Shown here piece after piece: positions 16,348-23,582 of a DNA stretch of 40,033 bases. The notes below the pieces were generated by a model that saw only the letters and a program-made list of their open reading frames with translations, was not told where the DNA came from and made no database searches. The stretch's first letter is position 1, and the number at the start of each line of letters is the position of its first letter. The stretch is from positions 1 through 40,033 of the forward strand of contig CALMZX010000101.1 of the NCBI GenBank assembly GCA_937870685.1, given 5' to 3'. The stretch is from an uncultured Alphaproteobacteria bacterium (GTDB taxonomy: Bacteria > Pseudomonadota > Alphaproteobacteria > Rhizobiales > Aestuariivirgaceae). The translations under genes were made by a program, and so were the position numbers.

Positions 16348-17875
16348 GCTGCGGCCTGGGCCACGGCTCAAGCCGGTCAAGGAAGGCCGCCGCGCTCTCT
16401 CGGACGCTCTCCTTTTCCGTGTCGCTAAACCTGTCATAGCCTCGGCAGATGTTGGCCATGCGCGGGTTGAGCAAGAAGCGCTCGCGGTGGCGGGCGATGA
16501 AATCCCAGTACAGCGCATTGAAGGGGCAGGCATCCGGGCCGGTGCGTTGCTTCACATCATAGCGGCAGGTGCCGCAATAGTCCGACATCCGGTTGATGTA
16601 GTTGCCGGATGCGGCATAGGGCTTGGAGGCCAGCAGCCCGCCATCGGCATGCAATGCCATGCCAAGGGTGTTGGGCAGTTCCACCCACTCATAGGCATCG
16701 GCATAGACGGCGAGATACCACTCGTGCACCTGTTCCGGGTCCAGCCCCGCCAGCAGGGCGAAATTGCCCGTCACCATCAGGCGCTGGATGTGGTGGGCAT
16801 AGGCCTCCTCACGCGTCTGCCGCACCACATGTGCGATGCAGTTCATGTCCGTGTCGCCGGTCCAGTAGAAATCCGGGATGGGCCGCGTGGCTCCGAGCGC
16901 ATTGCGGTTCACATAGTCAGGTGCCGTCAGCCAATAGACACCGCGGACATATTCGCGCCAGCCGATGATCTGACGGATGAAGCCCTCCGCTGCCGCCAGA
17001 GGCACACGGCCTGCGCGCCAGGCCTCTTCGGCGCTGTGGCACACGGCCAGCGGATGCAGGAGGCCCGCGTTGAGGTAGGCCGAGAGCAGGGAATGATGCA
17101 GGAAGGGCTCGTCCTGCAGCATGGCGTCCTGGGTTTCACCGAAGCGGGGCAGCGCATGGGTGATGAAATGTGTCAGCGCCGCTTCCGCCTGTTCTTGCGT
17201 CACCGCAAACCAGAAAGGCGTGATGTCACCAAAGCCATCCGGGGCGATGCGCGCCACCAAAGCGATGCAGGCTTGCGTGATGCTGTCCGCTTCAAAGCGG
17301 GGCGGCGGCGGAAAGCGTGTGCCGCGCCTGGGCGGAGACCGGTTCTCGGCGTCGAAGTTCCATTTGCCGCCCTCCGGCTTGTCGCCGTCCATGAGCAGGC
17401 CGGTCTGGCGGCGCATGTCGCGGTAGAAGAACTCCATGCGCAACTCACGCCGCCCTTCGGCCCACTGCCGGAAGGTGGCATGGGAGCAGAGAAAGCGCGT
17501 GTCTTCCAGCATGTCGATGTCCGCAAGTTCCTGCTTCAGGCGCCATTCGCCGGGTTCCGTCATGATCACGCGGGTGATGCCGTGACGGGCGCAGGCGCGG
17601 GCAATTTCGCCCTTCAGGCTATGGCTGTTGGCAGGCTCATCCAGCGTGACGTAGTCCACTGTCCAGCCCTCAGTACGCAAGCGCTCGGCAAAATGGCGCA
17701 TGGCCGAAAAACAGAAGACCAGCTTCTTGCGGTGGTGTCGCACGTAAGTGGCCTCGGCCATCACCTCCGCCATCAGCACCACGCTGCGGGCCTTGTCGGC
17801 TGCGAGGAGGCTCGGCAGCGCCAGACTGAGCTGGTCACCGAGGACAGGAATAAGGCATTGATCCGGTTTTGGCAT
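16319..17875 (-). CDS. phrB: FeS-containing bacterial cryptochrome/(6-4) photolyase (FeS-BCP)
   Basis: A 518-residue member of the FeS-BCP family, which includes Agrobacterium PhrB, a (6-4) photolyase, and Rhodobacter CryB. It binds FAD, a lumazine-type antenna and a [4Fe-4S] cluster. The four expected cluster cysteines are present at 346, 434, 437 and 450 (NCIAH, YCGTC, ACPFN), a constant offset of four from the positions I recall in PhrB. The start at 17875 gives MPKPDQCLIPVLGDQL, the family N-terminus. The C-terminal Pro-rich tail overlaps the end of the ABC ATPase gene. Its 5' end is interlocked with the promoter of the divergent class I photolyase. Repair of (6-4) photoproducts is likely; a signalling role is the alternative. 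Confidence 0.92.
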   Translation of the reverse strand: MPKPDQCLIPVLGDQLSLALPSLLAADKARSVVLMAEVMAEATYVRHHRKKLVFCFSAMRHFAERLRTEGWTVDYVTLDEPANSHSLKGEIARACARHGITRVIMTEPGEWRLKQELADIDMLEDTRFLCSHATFRQWAEGRRELRMEFFYRDMRRQTGLLMDGDKPEGGKWNFDAENRSPPRRGTRFPPPPRFEADSITQACIALVARIAPDGFGDITPFWFAVTQEQAEAALTHFITHALPRFGETQDAMLQDEPFLHHSLLSAYLNAGLLHPLAVCHSAEEAWRAGRVPLAAAEGFIRQIIGWREYVRGVYWLTAPDYVNRNALGATRPIPDFYWTGDTDMNCIAHVVRQTREEAYAHHIQRLMVTGNFALLAGLDPEQVHEWYLAVYADAYEWVELPNTLGMALHADGGLLASKPYAASGNYINRMSDYCGTCRYDVKQRTGPDACPFNALYWDFIARHRERFLLNPRMANICRGYDRFSDTEKESVRESAAAFLDRLEPWPRPQLRPQPPNAS

Positions 17876-17884
17876 GCTGCGTAT
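17859..17884 (+). promoter_or_regulatory. Candidate ECF11/RpoE-type promoter of the class I photolyase operon
   Basis: TGATCC (17859-17864) is followed after 15 bases by CGTAT (17880-17884). The predicted start near 17892 leaves a leader of about 19 bases that contains AGAGGA just before the GTG at 17911. The -35 region lies inside the first codons of the divergent FeS-BCP gene. The spacer is one to two bases shorter than at the other two candidate promoters. Confidence 0.6.
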
Positions 17885-17909
17885 ACGTCTTTGACAAGAC
17901 AGAGGATTT
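17882..17909 (-). promoter_or_regulatory. Weaker candidate promoter of the FeS-BCP gene sharing the palindromic -10
   Basis: The CGTATACG at 17880-17887 is a palindrome, so the minus strand also reads CGTATA (17887-17882). Sixteen bases upstream on that strand is AAATCC (17909-17904), matching four of six bases of TGATCC. The predicted start falls on about 17875, the A of the FeS-BCP ATG, which would give a leaderless mRNA. The -35 match is imperfect, so this is tentative. Confidence 0.3.
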
Positions 17910-17910
17910 T

Positions 17911-19317
17911 GTGAACGCACCCGTCATCATGTGGTTCCGTCAGGACCTGCGCCTGTCGGATCATCCGGCCCTTCATGCGGCGGCTGCGGCGGGGCCCGTG
18001 ATACCCGTGTTCATTCTCGATGACGAGACTCCCGGGGAGTGGCGCTGGGGCGGTGCTTCGCGCTGGTGGCTGCATCATTCACTCGCTGCCTTGGGAAAGG
18101 ACGTCCCGCTGGTCCTGCGCAGGGGCAGGCCCGAGGCGGTTTTGGCTGCGTTGCTGCGTAAGACGCAGGCGTCAGCGCTTTACTTCACCCGCGACTACGC
18201 ACCTTGGTCCGGCAAACTGGAACAGCGGGTGAAGGACGCCTGCGACGCGGCAGGAGCTGCGTGCCACCGCTACGGTGGCTTCCTGCTGCATGAACCGGAA
18301 TCGGTGCGCACCGGGGCGGGCGACTACTTCAAGGTTTACACGCCCTTTTCCCGCGTCTGCTTCGGCAAGGGCGAGCCGCGCGCTGCCAAAGGAACAGTTT
18401 CGGCCACATGGGCCACGCATGGACTTGAACGCCGATCACTGGACAATCTCCGCCTCCTGCCCACTCAGCCCAACTGGGCCACAGGATTCGGGCCGGTGTG
18501 GCAACCGGGAGAGGCCGGTGCGAAGGCCCGCCTCGTGCGTTTCCTTGAAGATGGCCTCAAAGGCTATGCCGAGGGCCGCGACCGCACCGATCTGGCGCAC
18601 ACCTCGCAATTGTCGGCGCATCTGCACTGGGGTGAAATCTCGCCCTATCAGGTCTGGCAGGCGACGCGCCAGGCCATGGAGGCCGCTGGCGGCGTGCTCG
18701 ACCGGGATGGCGAGAAATTCCTCAAGGAGGTGCTGTGGCGGGAGTTCGCCTATCACCTCGTGCATCACGTGCCGAACTTCCCGGAACAGCCGTTCCGTCC
18801 GGAGTTCGCGGCCTTCCCGTGGAGGCCCGACGACAAGGCGCTGGCGCGCTGGCAGCGTGGCGAGACTGGATACCCGATCGTCGATGCAGGCATGCGTGAA
18901 CTCTGGGCCACCGGCATCATGCACAACCGGGTGCGGATGATCACGGCATCGTTTCTCATCAAGCACCTGCTGCAGCCATGGCAGGCGGGCGAGCGCTGGT
19001 TCTGGGACACGCTGGTTGATGCCGACATCGGCAACAACGCCGCAAGCTGGCAGTGGGTGGCGGGCTGCGGGGCGGATGCTTCGCCCTATTTCCGCATTTT
19101 CAATCCCGTTCTGCAGGGTGAGAAGTTTGACCCGCGCGGGGACTATGTGAAACGCTGGGTGCCGGAATTGCGCGATGTGCCTGCCGAAATGATCCACCGC
19201 CCGTGGGAGATGACGCTTCCGCCCAAATCCTATCCGCCTCCCATGGTCGATCATGCACGGGCCCGCGCGCGGGCGCTGGCGGCTTTTGCGGCTCTCAAAA
19301 CAGGAGAAAGTCCATGA
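17911..19317 (+). CDS. phrA: Class I deoxyribodipyrimidine (CPD) photolyase
   Basis: A 468-residue flavoprotein that should use blue light to split cyclobutane pyrimidine dimers. The N-terminus, APVIMWFRQDLRLSDHPAL, is the standard photolyase antenna domain. The C-terminal FAD domain contains WREFAYHLVHHVPNFPEQPFR near residues 274-294, GYPIVDAGMRELWATGIMHNRVRM near 320-343, and DADIGNNAASWQWVAGCGADASPYFRIFNP near 369-399, all hallmark segments. The GTG start at 17911 has AGAGGA just upstream and lies downstream of the predicted stress promoter. The stop overlaps the FMN reductase start (ATGA). Its class I type fits the RpoE regulon photolyase of Rhodobacter. Confidence 0.94.
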   Translation: MNAPVIMWFRQDLRLSDHPALHAAAAAGPVIPVFILDDETPGEWRWGGASRWWLHHSLAALGKDVPLVLRRGRPEAVLAALLRKTQASALYFTRDYAPWSGKLEQRVKDACDAAGAACHRYGGFLLHEPESVRTGAGDYFKVYTPFSRVCFGKGEPRAAKGTVSATWATHGLERRSLDNLRLLPTQPNWATGFGPVWQPGEAGAKARLVRFLEDGLKGYAEGRDRTDLAHTSQLSAHLHWGEISPYQVWQATRQAMEAAGGVLDRDGEKFLKEVLWREFAYHLVHHVPNFPEQPFRPEFAAFPWRPDDKALARWQRGETGYPIVDAGMRELWATGIMHNRVRMITASFLIKHLLQPWQAGERWFWDTLVDADIGNNAASWQWVAGCGADASPYFRIFNPVLQGEKFDPRGDYVKRWVPELRDVPAEMIHRPWEMTLPPKSYPPPMVDHARARARALAAFAALKTGESP

Positions 19318-19859
19318 ACCTCATCGGCATCAGCGGCGCCTTGCGCAAGGCCTCCACCAACACCGGACTCTTGCGCGCCCTGAAGTCACTGCTGCCGGAT
19401 GGGGTCGGCATGGAGATCGTGACGCTGCACGGCATTCCCCTGTTCGACGAGGACGTGATCGCCGCCAGCGGCAAGCCTGCGGTGGTCACGGAACTTGCTG
19501 ATCGCATTCGTGCCGCCGATGGCCTCATCATCGCCACGCCGGAATACCAGTTCTCGGTTCCCGGCGTGTTGAAGAATGCCACCGACTGGCTGTCCACCTG
19601 CAATCATCCGTTCCGCTGGAAGCGCACAGGTGTAGTGGGGGCGAGTGCGGGCGCCTTGGCCGGCACGGCGCGGGCGCAGTATCACCTCAGGCAGAACCTG
19701 CAGGCGCTGGAAGCCATCACCATGCCCCGGCCCGAGATCATGATCGTCCACAATGAAGAGAAGTTTGACGGCAACGGCGAACTCACGGACGGGGAGACAC
19801 GGCAGCGTCTGGGCAAGTGGTTGAAAGCCTATCTGGACTGGGTCGAGAAGAAGCCCTGA
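19314..19859 (+). CDS. NAD(P)H-dependent FMN reductase family protein
   Basis: A 181-residue flavodoxin-like reductase of the NADPH-dependent FMN reductase family (chromate reductase/azoreductase-like). Phosphate-binding residues lie in GISGALRKASTNTGLL at about 4-19, and the flavin-contact segment ATPEYQFSVPGVLKNATDWL is near 72-91. CAGGAGAAAG precedes an ATG that overlaps the photolyase stop (ATGA), so the two are translationally coupled. It may supply reduced flavin or remove quinones and redox stressors in the same response. That link is inferred from position. The substrate is not predictable from sequence. Confidence 0.87.
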   Translation: MNLIGISGALRKASTNTGLLRALKSLLPDGVGMEIVTLHGIPLFDEDVIAASGKPAVVTELADRIRAADGLIIATPEYQFSVPGVLKNATDWLSTCNHPFRWKRTGVVGASAGALAGTARAQYHLRQNLQALEAITMPRPEIMIVHNEEKFDGNGELTDGETRQRLGKWLKAYLDWVEKKP

Positions 19860-19883
19860 GACGGACGGAAGGGCAGGCTGGTC

Positions 19884-20693
19884 TCAGCCCTGGCCTTCCT
19901 GCAACTGTTTCCAGGTGTTGGGCTGAGAGAGCATCTGCTGGAGATAGGCAAGGTTTGCCTCCACCTCGTTGGGCGGCAGGTCTTCCGAGGCGATCTTGCG
20001 GGCCTCGTCGAAGCGGCCCTGCAGGCCCACGACTAGTGCGAGGTTCTGGCGCACGCGCGGGGCGTTGGCACCCGTGGCATTCATCAGCTCACGGAGCATT
20101 TTCTCGGCTTCCGGCAGCTTGCCCTGAAGCGCATAGGACATGGCGTAGTTGTTGCGTACCGGAATGGCGTCCGGCTTGACCGCCAGCGCCTGCTGGTACT
20201 TTTCGCGCGCCTCGGAATGGCGGGACATCTGGTCGTAGGCCGAGCCCAGTGCCGACAGGGCCTGCCAATCCTTCGGATCAGCGGTGGTGGCCCGCTCAAG
20301 TGCCGCCGCTGCTCCATTGGCATCACCGGACGCCAGAAGCGCCTTGCCGATTCTCGCCTGCACCTGCGCATTGGAAGGATTGGCGGCGGCCACTTCCTGA
20401 AGCACCTGCATAGCCTGCGGCTGCTGGCCGAGGCGCTGCAAACTTGCGGCATAGGCGAGACCAGTTGCGGCATCGCCCCGCTTCTTCTTCCAAGCTTGCG
20501 CCAGTTCTTCCGTTTTCTTGAACGAAACATCCTCTCCGGACGATCCGATACTGCCGGTGGTCAGCTGGTCTCCGCCGGAAATGCCCGCCTTGTTCTGGCA
20601 GCCTGCCAGCAGAAGGGCCGCTGACAGGGCCGCAACCATGAGGGTTGCGGACCGCATCCTTGGCGCGGACTGCAAATACTGGGCAGGCAACAT
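19884..20693 (-). CDS. TPR-repeat lipoprotein (TadD-like)
   Basis: A 269-residue lipoprotein precursor. The signal sequence MRSATLMVAALSAALLLAGCQN ends in a lipobox (LLAGC), so the mature protein starts at Cys33 and is membrane-anchored. The rest consists of tetratricopeptide repeats from about residue 60 to 235, with phrases such as AAALERATTADPKDWQALSALGSAY and EAREKYQQALAVKPDAIPVRNNYA. The C-terminal LAYLQQMLSQPNTWKQL matches what I recall of rhizobial TadD-like proteins tied to Flp pilus assembly. No other tad gene is in view. The start at 20693 has GGGAG six bases upstream; 20657 is the alternative. Confidence 0.8.
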   Translation of the reverse strand: MLPAQYLQSAPRMRSATLMVAALSAALLLAGCQNKAGISGGDQLTTGSIGSSGEDVSFKKTEELAQAWKKKRGDAATGLAYAASLQRLGQQPQAMQVLQEVAAANPSNAQVQARIGKALLASGDANGAAAALERATTADPKDWQALSALGSAYDQMSRHSEAREKYQQALAVKPDAIPVRNNYAMSYALQGKLPEAEKMLRELMNATGANAPRVRQNLALVVGLQGRFDEARKIASEDLPPNEVEANLAYLQQMLSQPNTWKQLQEGQG

Positions 20694-20777
20694 GGAGAAC
20701 TCCCGGACATCACACAGACACCCGACCATGGCCCAGCACTGGTCAACAAAGGCTTAACCATGAATATTAAGGACTTA

Positions 20778-21854
20778 TCAGGCGCGGGCCCAGTCGGCCG
20801 ACTTGAGGCCCACAGCCTCGGAGAGGCTGATCAGATGGTGCTCGCGCAGCTTGTGGGCGAGGCCATCGAGAATGTCCGTCACCAGTCCGGGGCCCTGATA
20901 GACCAGCGCGGAATAGACCTGCAGCAGGCTGGCGCCCGCCAGCACCTTTTGCCAGGCCGTCTCGGCGTCGGAAATGCCGCCGACACCGATGAGCGGCACC
21001 CTGCCGCCCGAGAGCTGGTGGAATTTGGCGAGTTGCCGAGTGGAGAGATGAAACAGCGGCTTGCCCGAAAGTCCACCCTGCTCGCCTGCCTGCCGCGACC
21101 TGAGAGAAGGGCGCGAGAGCGTGGTGTTGGAGATGATCACGGCGTCCACTTCGCCTTTTGCCGTGCAGGCCACGATGTCCGCCAGTTCCGCATCCGAAAG
21201 GTCGGGGGCGATCTTCAACAGAACAGGCAGGCGGCGCGGCAGGGCGAGGCGTGCCTCGTTGACGCGGTCCAGAAGCCGCGTCAGCTCATCACGCGATTGC
21301 AGGCCGCGCAGGCCCGGCGTGTTGGGCGAGGAAATATTGACCGTGAGATAGGAGGCGCGCGGACCGAACCAGCGTACGCCTTCGGCATAATCCGCCATGC
21401 GGTCTTCGGAGTCCTTGTTGGCGCCGATGTTGACGCCGACGATGCCACCCCTTGCGCGGCGCGCATCCAGCCTGCGGGCCACGGCGGCGGCCCCTTCATT
21501 GTTGAAGCCCATGCGGTTGATCACGGCTTCGTCTTCCCTCAGGCGGAACAGCCGGGGCTTCGGGTTTCCCTCCTGCGGGCGCGGCGTCACGGTGCCGACC
21601 TCAACAAAGCCGAAGCCCTGTGCCAGCATCGGGTCCGGCACTTCGGCATTCTTGTCGAAACCGGGGGCAAGGCCCAGCGGATTGGGGAAGGCGATGCCAA
21701 AGACGGTCTGCGCCAGCGCCTGATGCCGCGGCGTGTTGCGCTGCATGGCGGGTGCCGCGCACAGCGCCTTGATGGTGAGGCGGTGGGCCTGTTCAGCATC
21801 CAAGGCATGCAGCACGGGACGCAACATGCCAAAACCGCGCGAAAGCAGCGTCAT
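20778..21854 (-). CDS. pyrD: Dihydroorotate dehydrogenase (quinone), class 2
   Basis: PyrD oxidises dihydroorotate to orotate in pyrimidine synthesis, passing electrons through FMN to membrane quinones. The 358-residue length and the N-terminal helix region (LLRPVLHALDAEQAHRLTIKAL-like) place it in membrane-associated class 2. The catalytic segment NISSPNTPGLRGLQ is near residues 175-188, and FMN-binding segments such as LIGVGGISDAETAWQKVLAGASLLQVYSALVYQGPGLV are near 288-325. Its ATG overlaps the stop of the DUF952 gene (ATGA), a common pairing in alphaproteobacteria. Confidence 0.95.
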   Translation of the reverse strand: MTLLSRGFGMLRPVLHALDAEQAHRLTIKALCAAPAMQRNTPRHQALAQTVFGIAFPNPLGLAPGFDKNAEVPDPMLAQGFGFVEVGTVTPRPQEGNPKPRLFRLREDEAVINRMGFNNEGAAAVARRLDARRARGGIVGVNIGANKDSEDRMADYAEGVRWFGPRASYLTVNISSPNTPGLRGLQSRDELTRLLDRVNEARLALPRRLPVLLKIAPDLSDAELADIVACTAKGEVDAVIISNTTLSRPSLRSRQAGEQGGLSGKPLFHLSTRQLAKFHQLSGGRVPLIGVGGISDAETAWQKVLAGASLLQVYSALVYQGPGLVTDILDGLAHKLREHHLISLSEAVGLKSADWARA

Positions 21855-22195
21855 GACATCCAGCCTTCCGGAAAGATGTGTGCCGTGCCGTCCCAGGGGA
21901 GTGGCTTCACCCAGCAGGCGGCGGCGGTGGGGAGGGAAGCATAGAGATGAGGAAAGAGATCACCCCCACGCGAGGCTTCCCAGCGCAGCGCTGCCCCCAG
22001 CGCTCCGGCATCACAGGCGGCCAGCAGCAGGCCGGCCTGCCCGTGGAAGTGGCGGCGGGCCGTTTCCGGGGCCTGCGCGACCGTGGAGAAGTGAATATAG
22101 CCGTCTGCCAGATCGACGGGTGAACCGGTGAACACGCCCGCCTCCACGGCCTGCCGCCAAAGATCCTGTGGCACAATCTTGTAGATGAGGGGCAT
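21851..22195 (-). CDS. DUF952 family protein
   Basis: A 114-residue DUF952 protein. The start at 22195 (MPLIYKIVPQDLWRQA) and the phrase DLADGYIHFSTVAQAPETARRHF near residues 28-50 are characteristic. Longer upstream frames would overlap the repressor promoter. DUF952 genes are often coupled to pyrD, as here (ATGA overlap), but the biochemical role is unknown to me. The fold is related to glutathione S-transferase-like or RNA-ligase-like small domains in some annotations, which I cannot verify from sequence. Confidence 0.88.
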   Translation of the reverse strand: MPLIYKIVPQDLWRQAVEAGVFTGSPVDLADGYIHFSTVAQAPETARRHFHGQAGLLLAACDAGALGAALRWEASRGGDLFPHLYASLPTAAACWVKPLPWDGTAHIFPEGWMS

Positions 22196-22254
22196 GGCTG
22201 CTGCTGTTTTCCGGGGTTTGCCTGACGGCGCTTCCCATAGCAGGGAATTCCCGC

Positions 22255-22283
22255 TTGCCAAGCGGGCCACTAGCTCGTATTCT
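22255..22283 (+). promoter_or_regulatory. Sigma-70-type promoter of the S24 repressor gene
   Basis: TTGCCA (22255-22260) and TATTCT (22278-22283) are separated by 17 bases. The predicted start near 22290 is directly followed by a tandem GCGGGATT repeat, then AGGAGAGA and the ATG at 22325. Confidence 0.6.
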
Positions 22284-22292
22284 ATTCCTAGA

Positions 22293-22315
22293 TGCGGGAT
22301 TAGTGCGGGATTTAG
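22293..22315 (+). repeat. Tandem 11-bp repeat, candidate autoregulatory operator
   Basis: TGCGGGATTAG (22293-22303) is followed at once by TGCGGGATTTAG (22304-22315). The 11-bp period is about one helical turn, so two protein subunits could bind on the same face. Its place between the predicted transcription start and the ribosome binding site of a repressor gene suggests autoregulation. This is inferred from position. Confidence 0.4.
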
Positions 22316-22324
22316 GAGAGAGCC

Positions 22325-22960
22325 ATGTTCACCCACAAGCAGGTCTGGAATGCCATTGATGTGATTGCCGAACGCTACGGATTTTCGGCGTCAGGTCTGG
22401 CCAAGAAGGCGGGGTTGGACCCCACCTCGTTCAATCCGTCGAAGCGCAACGGGCCGGATGGCCGGCCACGCTGGCCAACCATGGAAAGCATCTCCCGGGT
22501 GCTCAACGCCTCCGGCGCGCCGGTTGAGGAATTCATGGAACTGCTGATGGGCCGCAAGGGCGCTCCGGCGAAGCTCAGGGTGCTGCCGCTTCTGGGCTTT
22601 GCCAAGGCGGGCAAGGGCGGCTTCTTCGACGATTCAGGCTTCCCCGCCGGCAACGGCTGGGATGAGGTCGATGTTCCCGGCGTCACCGACAATTCGGCCT
22701 ATGCCCTCGAGATCACCGGAGATTCCATGCAGCCCGTGTACCGCGAGGGCGATACCATCATCGTCTCGCCGTCAGCGACGGTGCGCAAGGGCGACCGCGT
22801 GGTGGTGCGCACGACAGACGGACAGGTCATGGCCAAGATCATGCAGCGGCAAACCGCCAAGAGCATCGAACTCGCCTCGTTCAATGCCAGCCACCCCAAC
22901 AAGGTGCTGGACATGAAGAACGTGGATTGGATGGCACGCATCATCTGGGCCAGCCAGTAA
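22325..22960 (+). CDS. LexA/CI-like repressor: helix-turn-helix plus S24 peptidase domain
   Basis: A 211-residue regulator. The N-terminal helix-turn-helix spans about residues 8-60 (YGFSASGLAKKAGLDPTSFNPSKR). The C-terminal S24 domain starts near 85. The Ser of GDSMQP (~residue 136) and the Lys of VMAKIMQ (~residue 177) form the self-cleavage dyad, and an Ala-Gly pair in GFAKAGKGG near 96-104 is a plausible cleavage site. The protein may therefore be inactivated by RecA-stimulated autocleavage. No phage genes are nearby, and chromosomal copies of this repressor type are common in Rhizobiales. AGGAGAGA gives a strong ribosome binding site. Targets are unknown. Confidence 0.88.
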   Translation: MFTHKQVWNAIDVIAERYGFSASGLAKKAGLDPTSFNPSKRNGPDGRPRWPTMESISRVLNASGAPVEEFMELLMGRKGAPAKLRVLPLLGFAKAGKGGFFDDSGFPAGNGWDEVDVPGVTDNSAYALEITGDSMQPVYREGDTIIVSPSATVRKGDRVVVRTTDGQVMAKIMQRQTAKSIELASFNASHPNKVLDMKNVDWMARIIWASQ

Positions 22961-22989
22961 GGACGGCCCGGAGCCGGGTTTCCGGCGCG

Positions 22990-23502
22990 CTACTGCCTGG
23001 CGCGCCAGAGCCTGAGTGACGAATTCTTTTCGTAGCCCAGCCTGTCGAAGCTGGCGATCTCGAGGATCTGGCCCCACGGGGCACGGAAGTAGATCCACTT
23101 GAAGCCTTCCAGCGGCCCGGCATCAACCACGTTGGGCCCATCCAGCATCTCGACACCCATGGCCGTCAGCCGTTCGGCAGATGCAAACACGTCTTCCACT
23201 TCAAAGCAGATGTGTGAGCCGCCAACCTCCGATGAGCGTTTCTGCGGCGCCTTCTTGTCTTCGCCATCATATTCGAACAGCTCGACGCTGGTGCCGTTGC
23301 CACAACGCAGGAACACAAGGTCCTTGATGCGCGCATTGGGTGCGGCGCCAAGCTTGCCCTTCATGAAGGTGTCATCGACATTGAACGGCCCGGTCCGGAA
23401 CACCTCTTCCGCCCCCAAGACCTTCTTGAAGAAGGCGATTCCCTCCTCGATGTCAGGCACGGTGATGCCGATGTGATGCATGCCAAGAACTGTCTCCGCC
23501 AT
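22990..23502 (-). CDS. VOC (glyoxalase/dioxygenase-fold) family protein
   Basis: A 170-residue vicinal-oxygen-chelate protein. It has two beta-alpha-beta-beta-beta modules: the first begins MHHIGITVPDIEEGIAFFKKVLGA (8-31) and the second GGSHICFEVEDVFASAERL (~94-112). Metal-ligand candidates are His9/10, Glu75 (SVELFEY), His97 and Glu149 (ILEIASF). The arrangement fits glyoxalase I-like or dioxygenase-like members, and exact chemistry is not predictable. GGAGG precedes the ATG by five bases. It is divergent from the winged-helix/solute-binding regulator and shares with it a perfect inverted repeat at 23519-23546, so it may be a direct target of that regulator. Confidence 0.85.
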   Translation of the reverse strand: MAETVLGMHHIGITVPDIEEGIAFFKKVLGAEEVFRTGPFNVDDTFMKGKLGAAPNARIKDLVFLRCGNGTSVELFEYDGEDKKAPQKRSSEVGGSHICFEVEDVFASAERLTAMGVEMLDGPNVVDAGPLEGFKWIYFRAPWGQILEIASFDRLGYEKNSSLRLWRARQ

Positions 23503-23518
23503 GGGTACCTCCGCATTC

Positions 23519-23546
23519 GTGTTGATTGGCCATTCGGCATCAACAC
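23519..23546. promoter_or_regulatory. Perfect 8-bp inverted repeat, candidate operator
   Basis: GTGTTGAT (23519-23526) and ATCAACAC (23539-23546) form a perfect inverted repeat with a 12-base spacer, centres 20 bp apart (two helical turns). It lies between the divergent VOC gene (start 23502) and the winged-helix regulator (start 23583), a classic place for an autoregulatory operator. Confidence 0.5.
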
Positions 23547-23582
23547 TTGACCATCACTGCGGGATTTGCGCAACTGCCGGGC

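Noticed and set aside
14638-16533. 631-codon minus-strand frame opposite the fused ABC ATPase
   Set aside because: The plus-strand frame has two complete sets of Walker and signature motifs. The minus frame has no recognisable domain and mirrors them.
20694-20777. Possible pyrD terminator or promoter of the TPR lipoprotein gene (TTGACC on the minus strand)
   Set aside because: No matching -10 at a suitable distance and no stem-loop with a U-run could be found, so no feature is claimed.
22325-22960. S24 repressor as sign of a prophage
   Set aside because: Neighbours are pyrD, DUF952 and a VOC gene. No integrase, structural or lysis gene or attachment repeat is visible.
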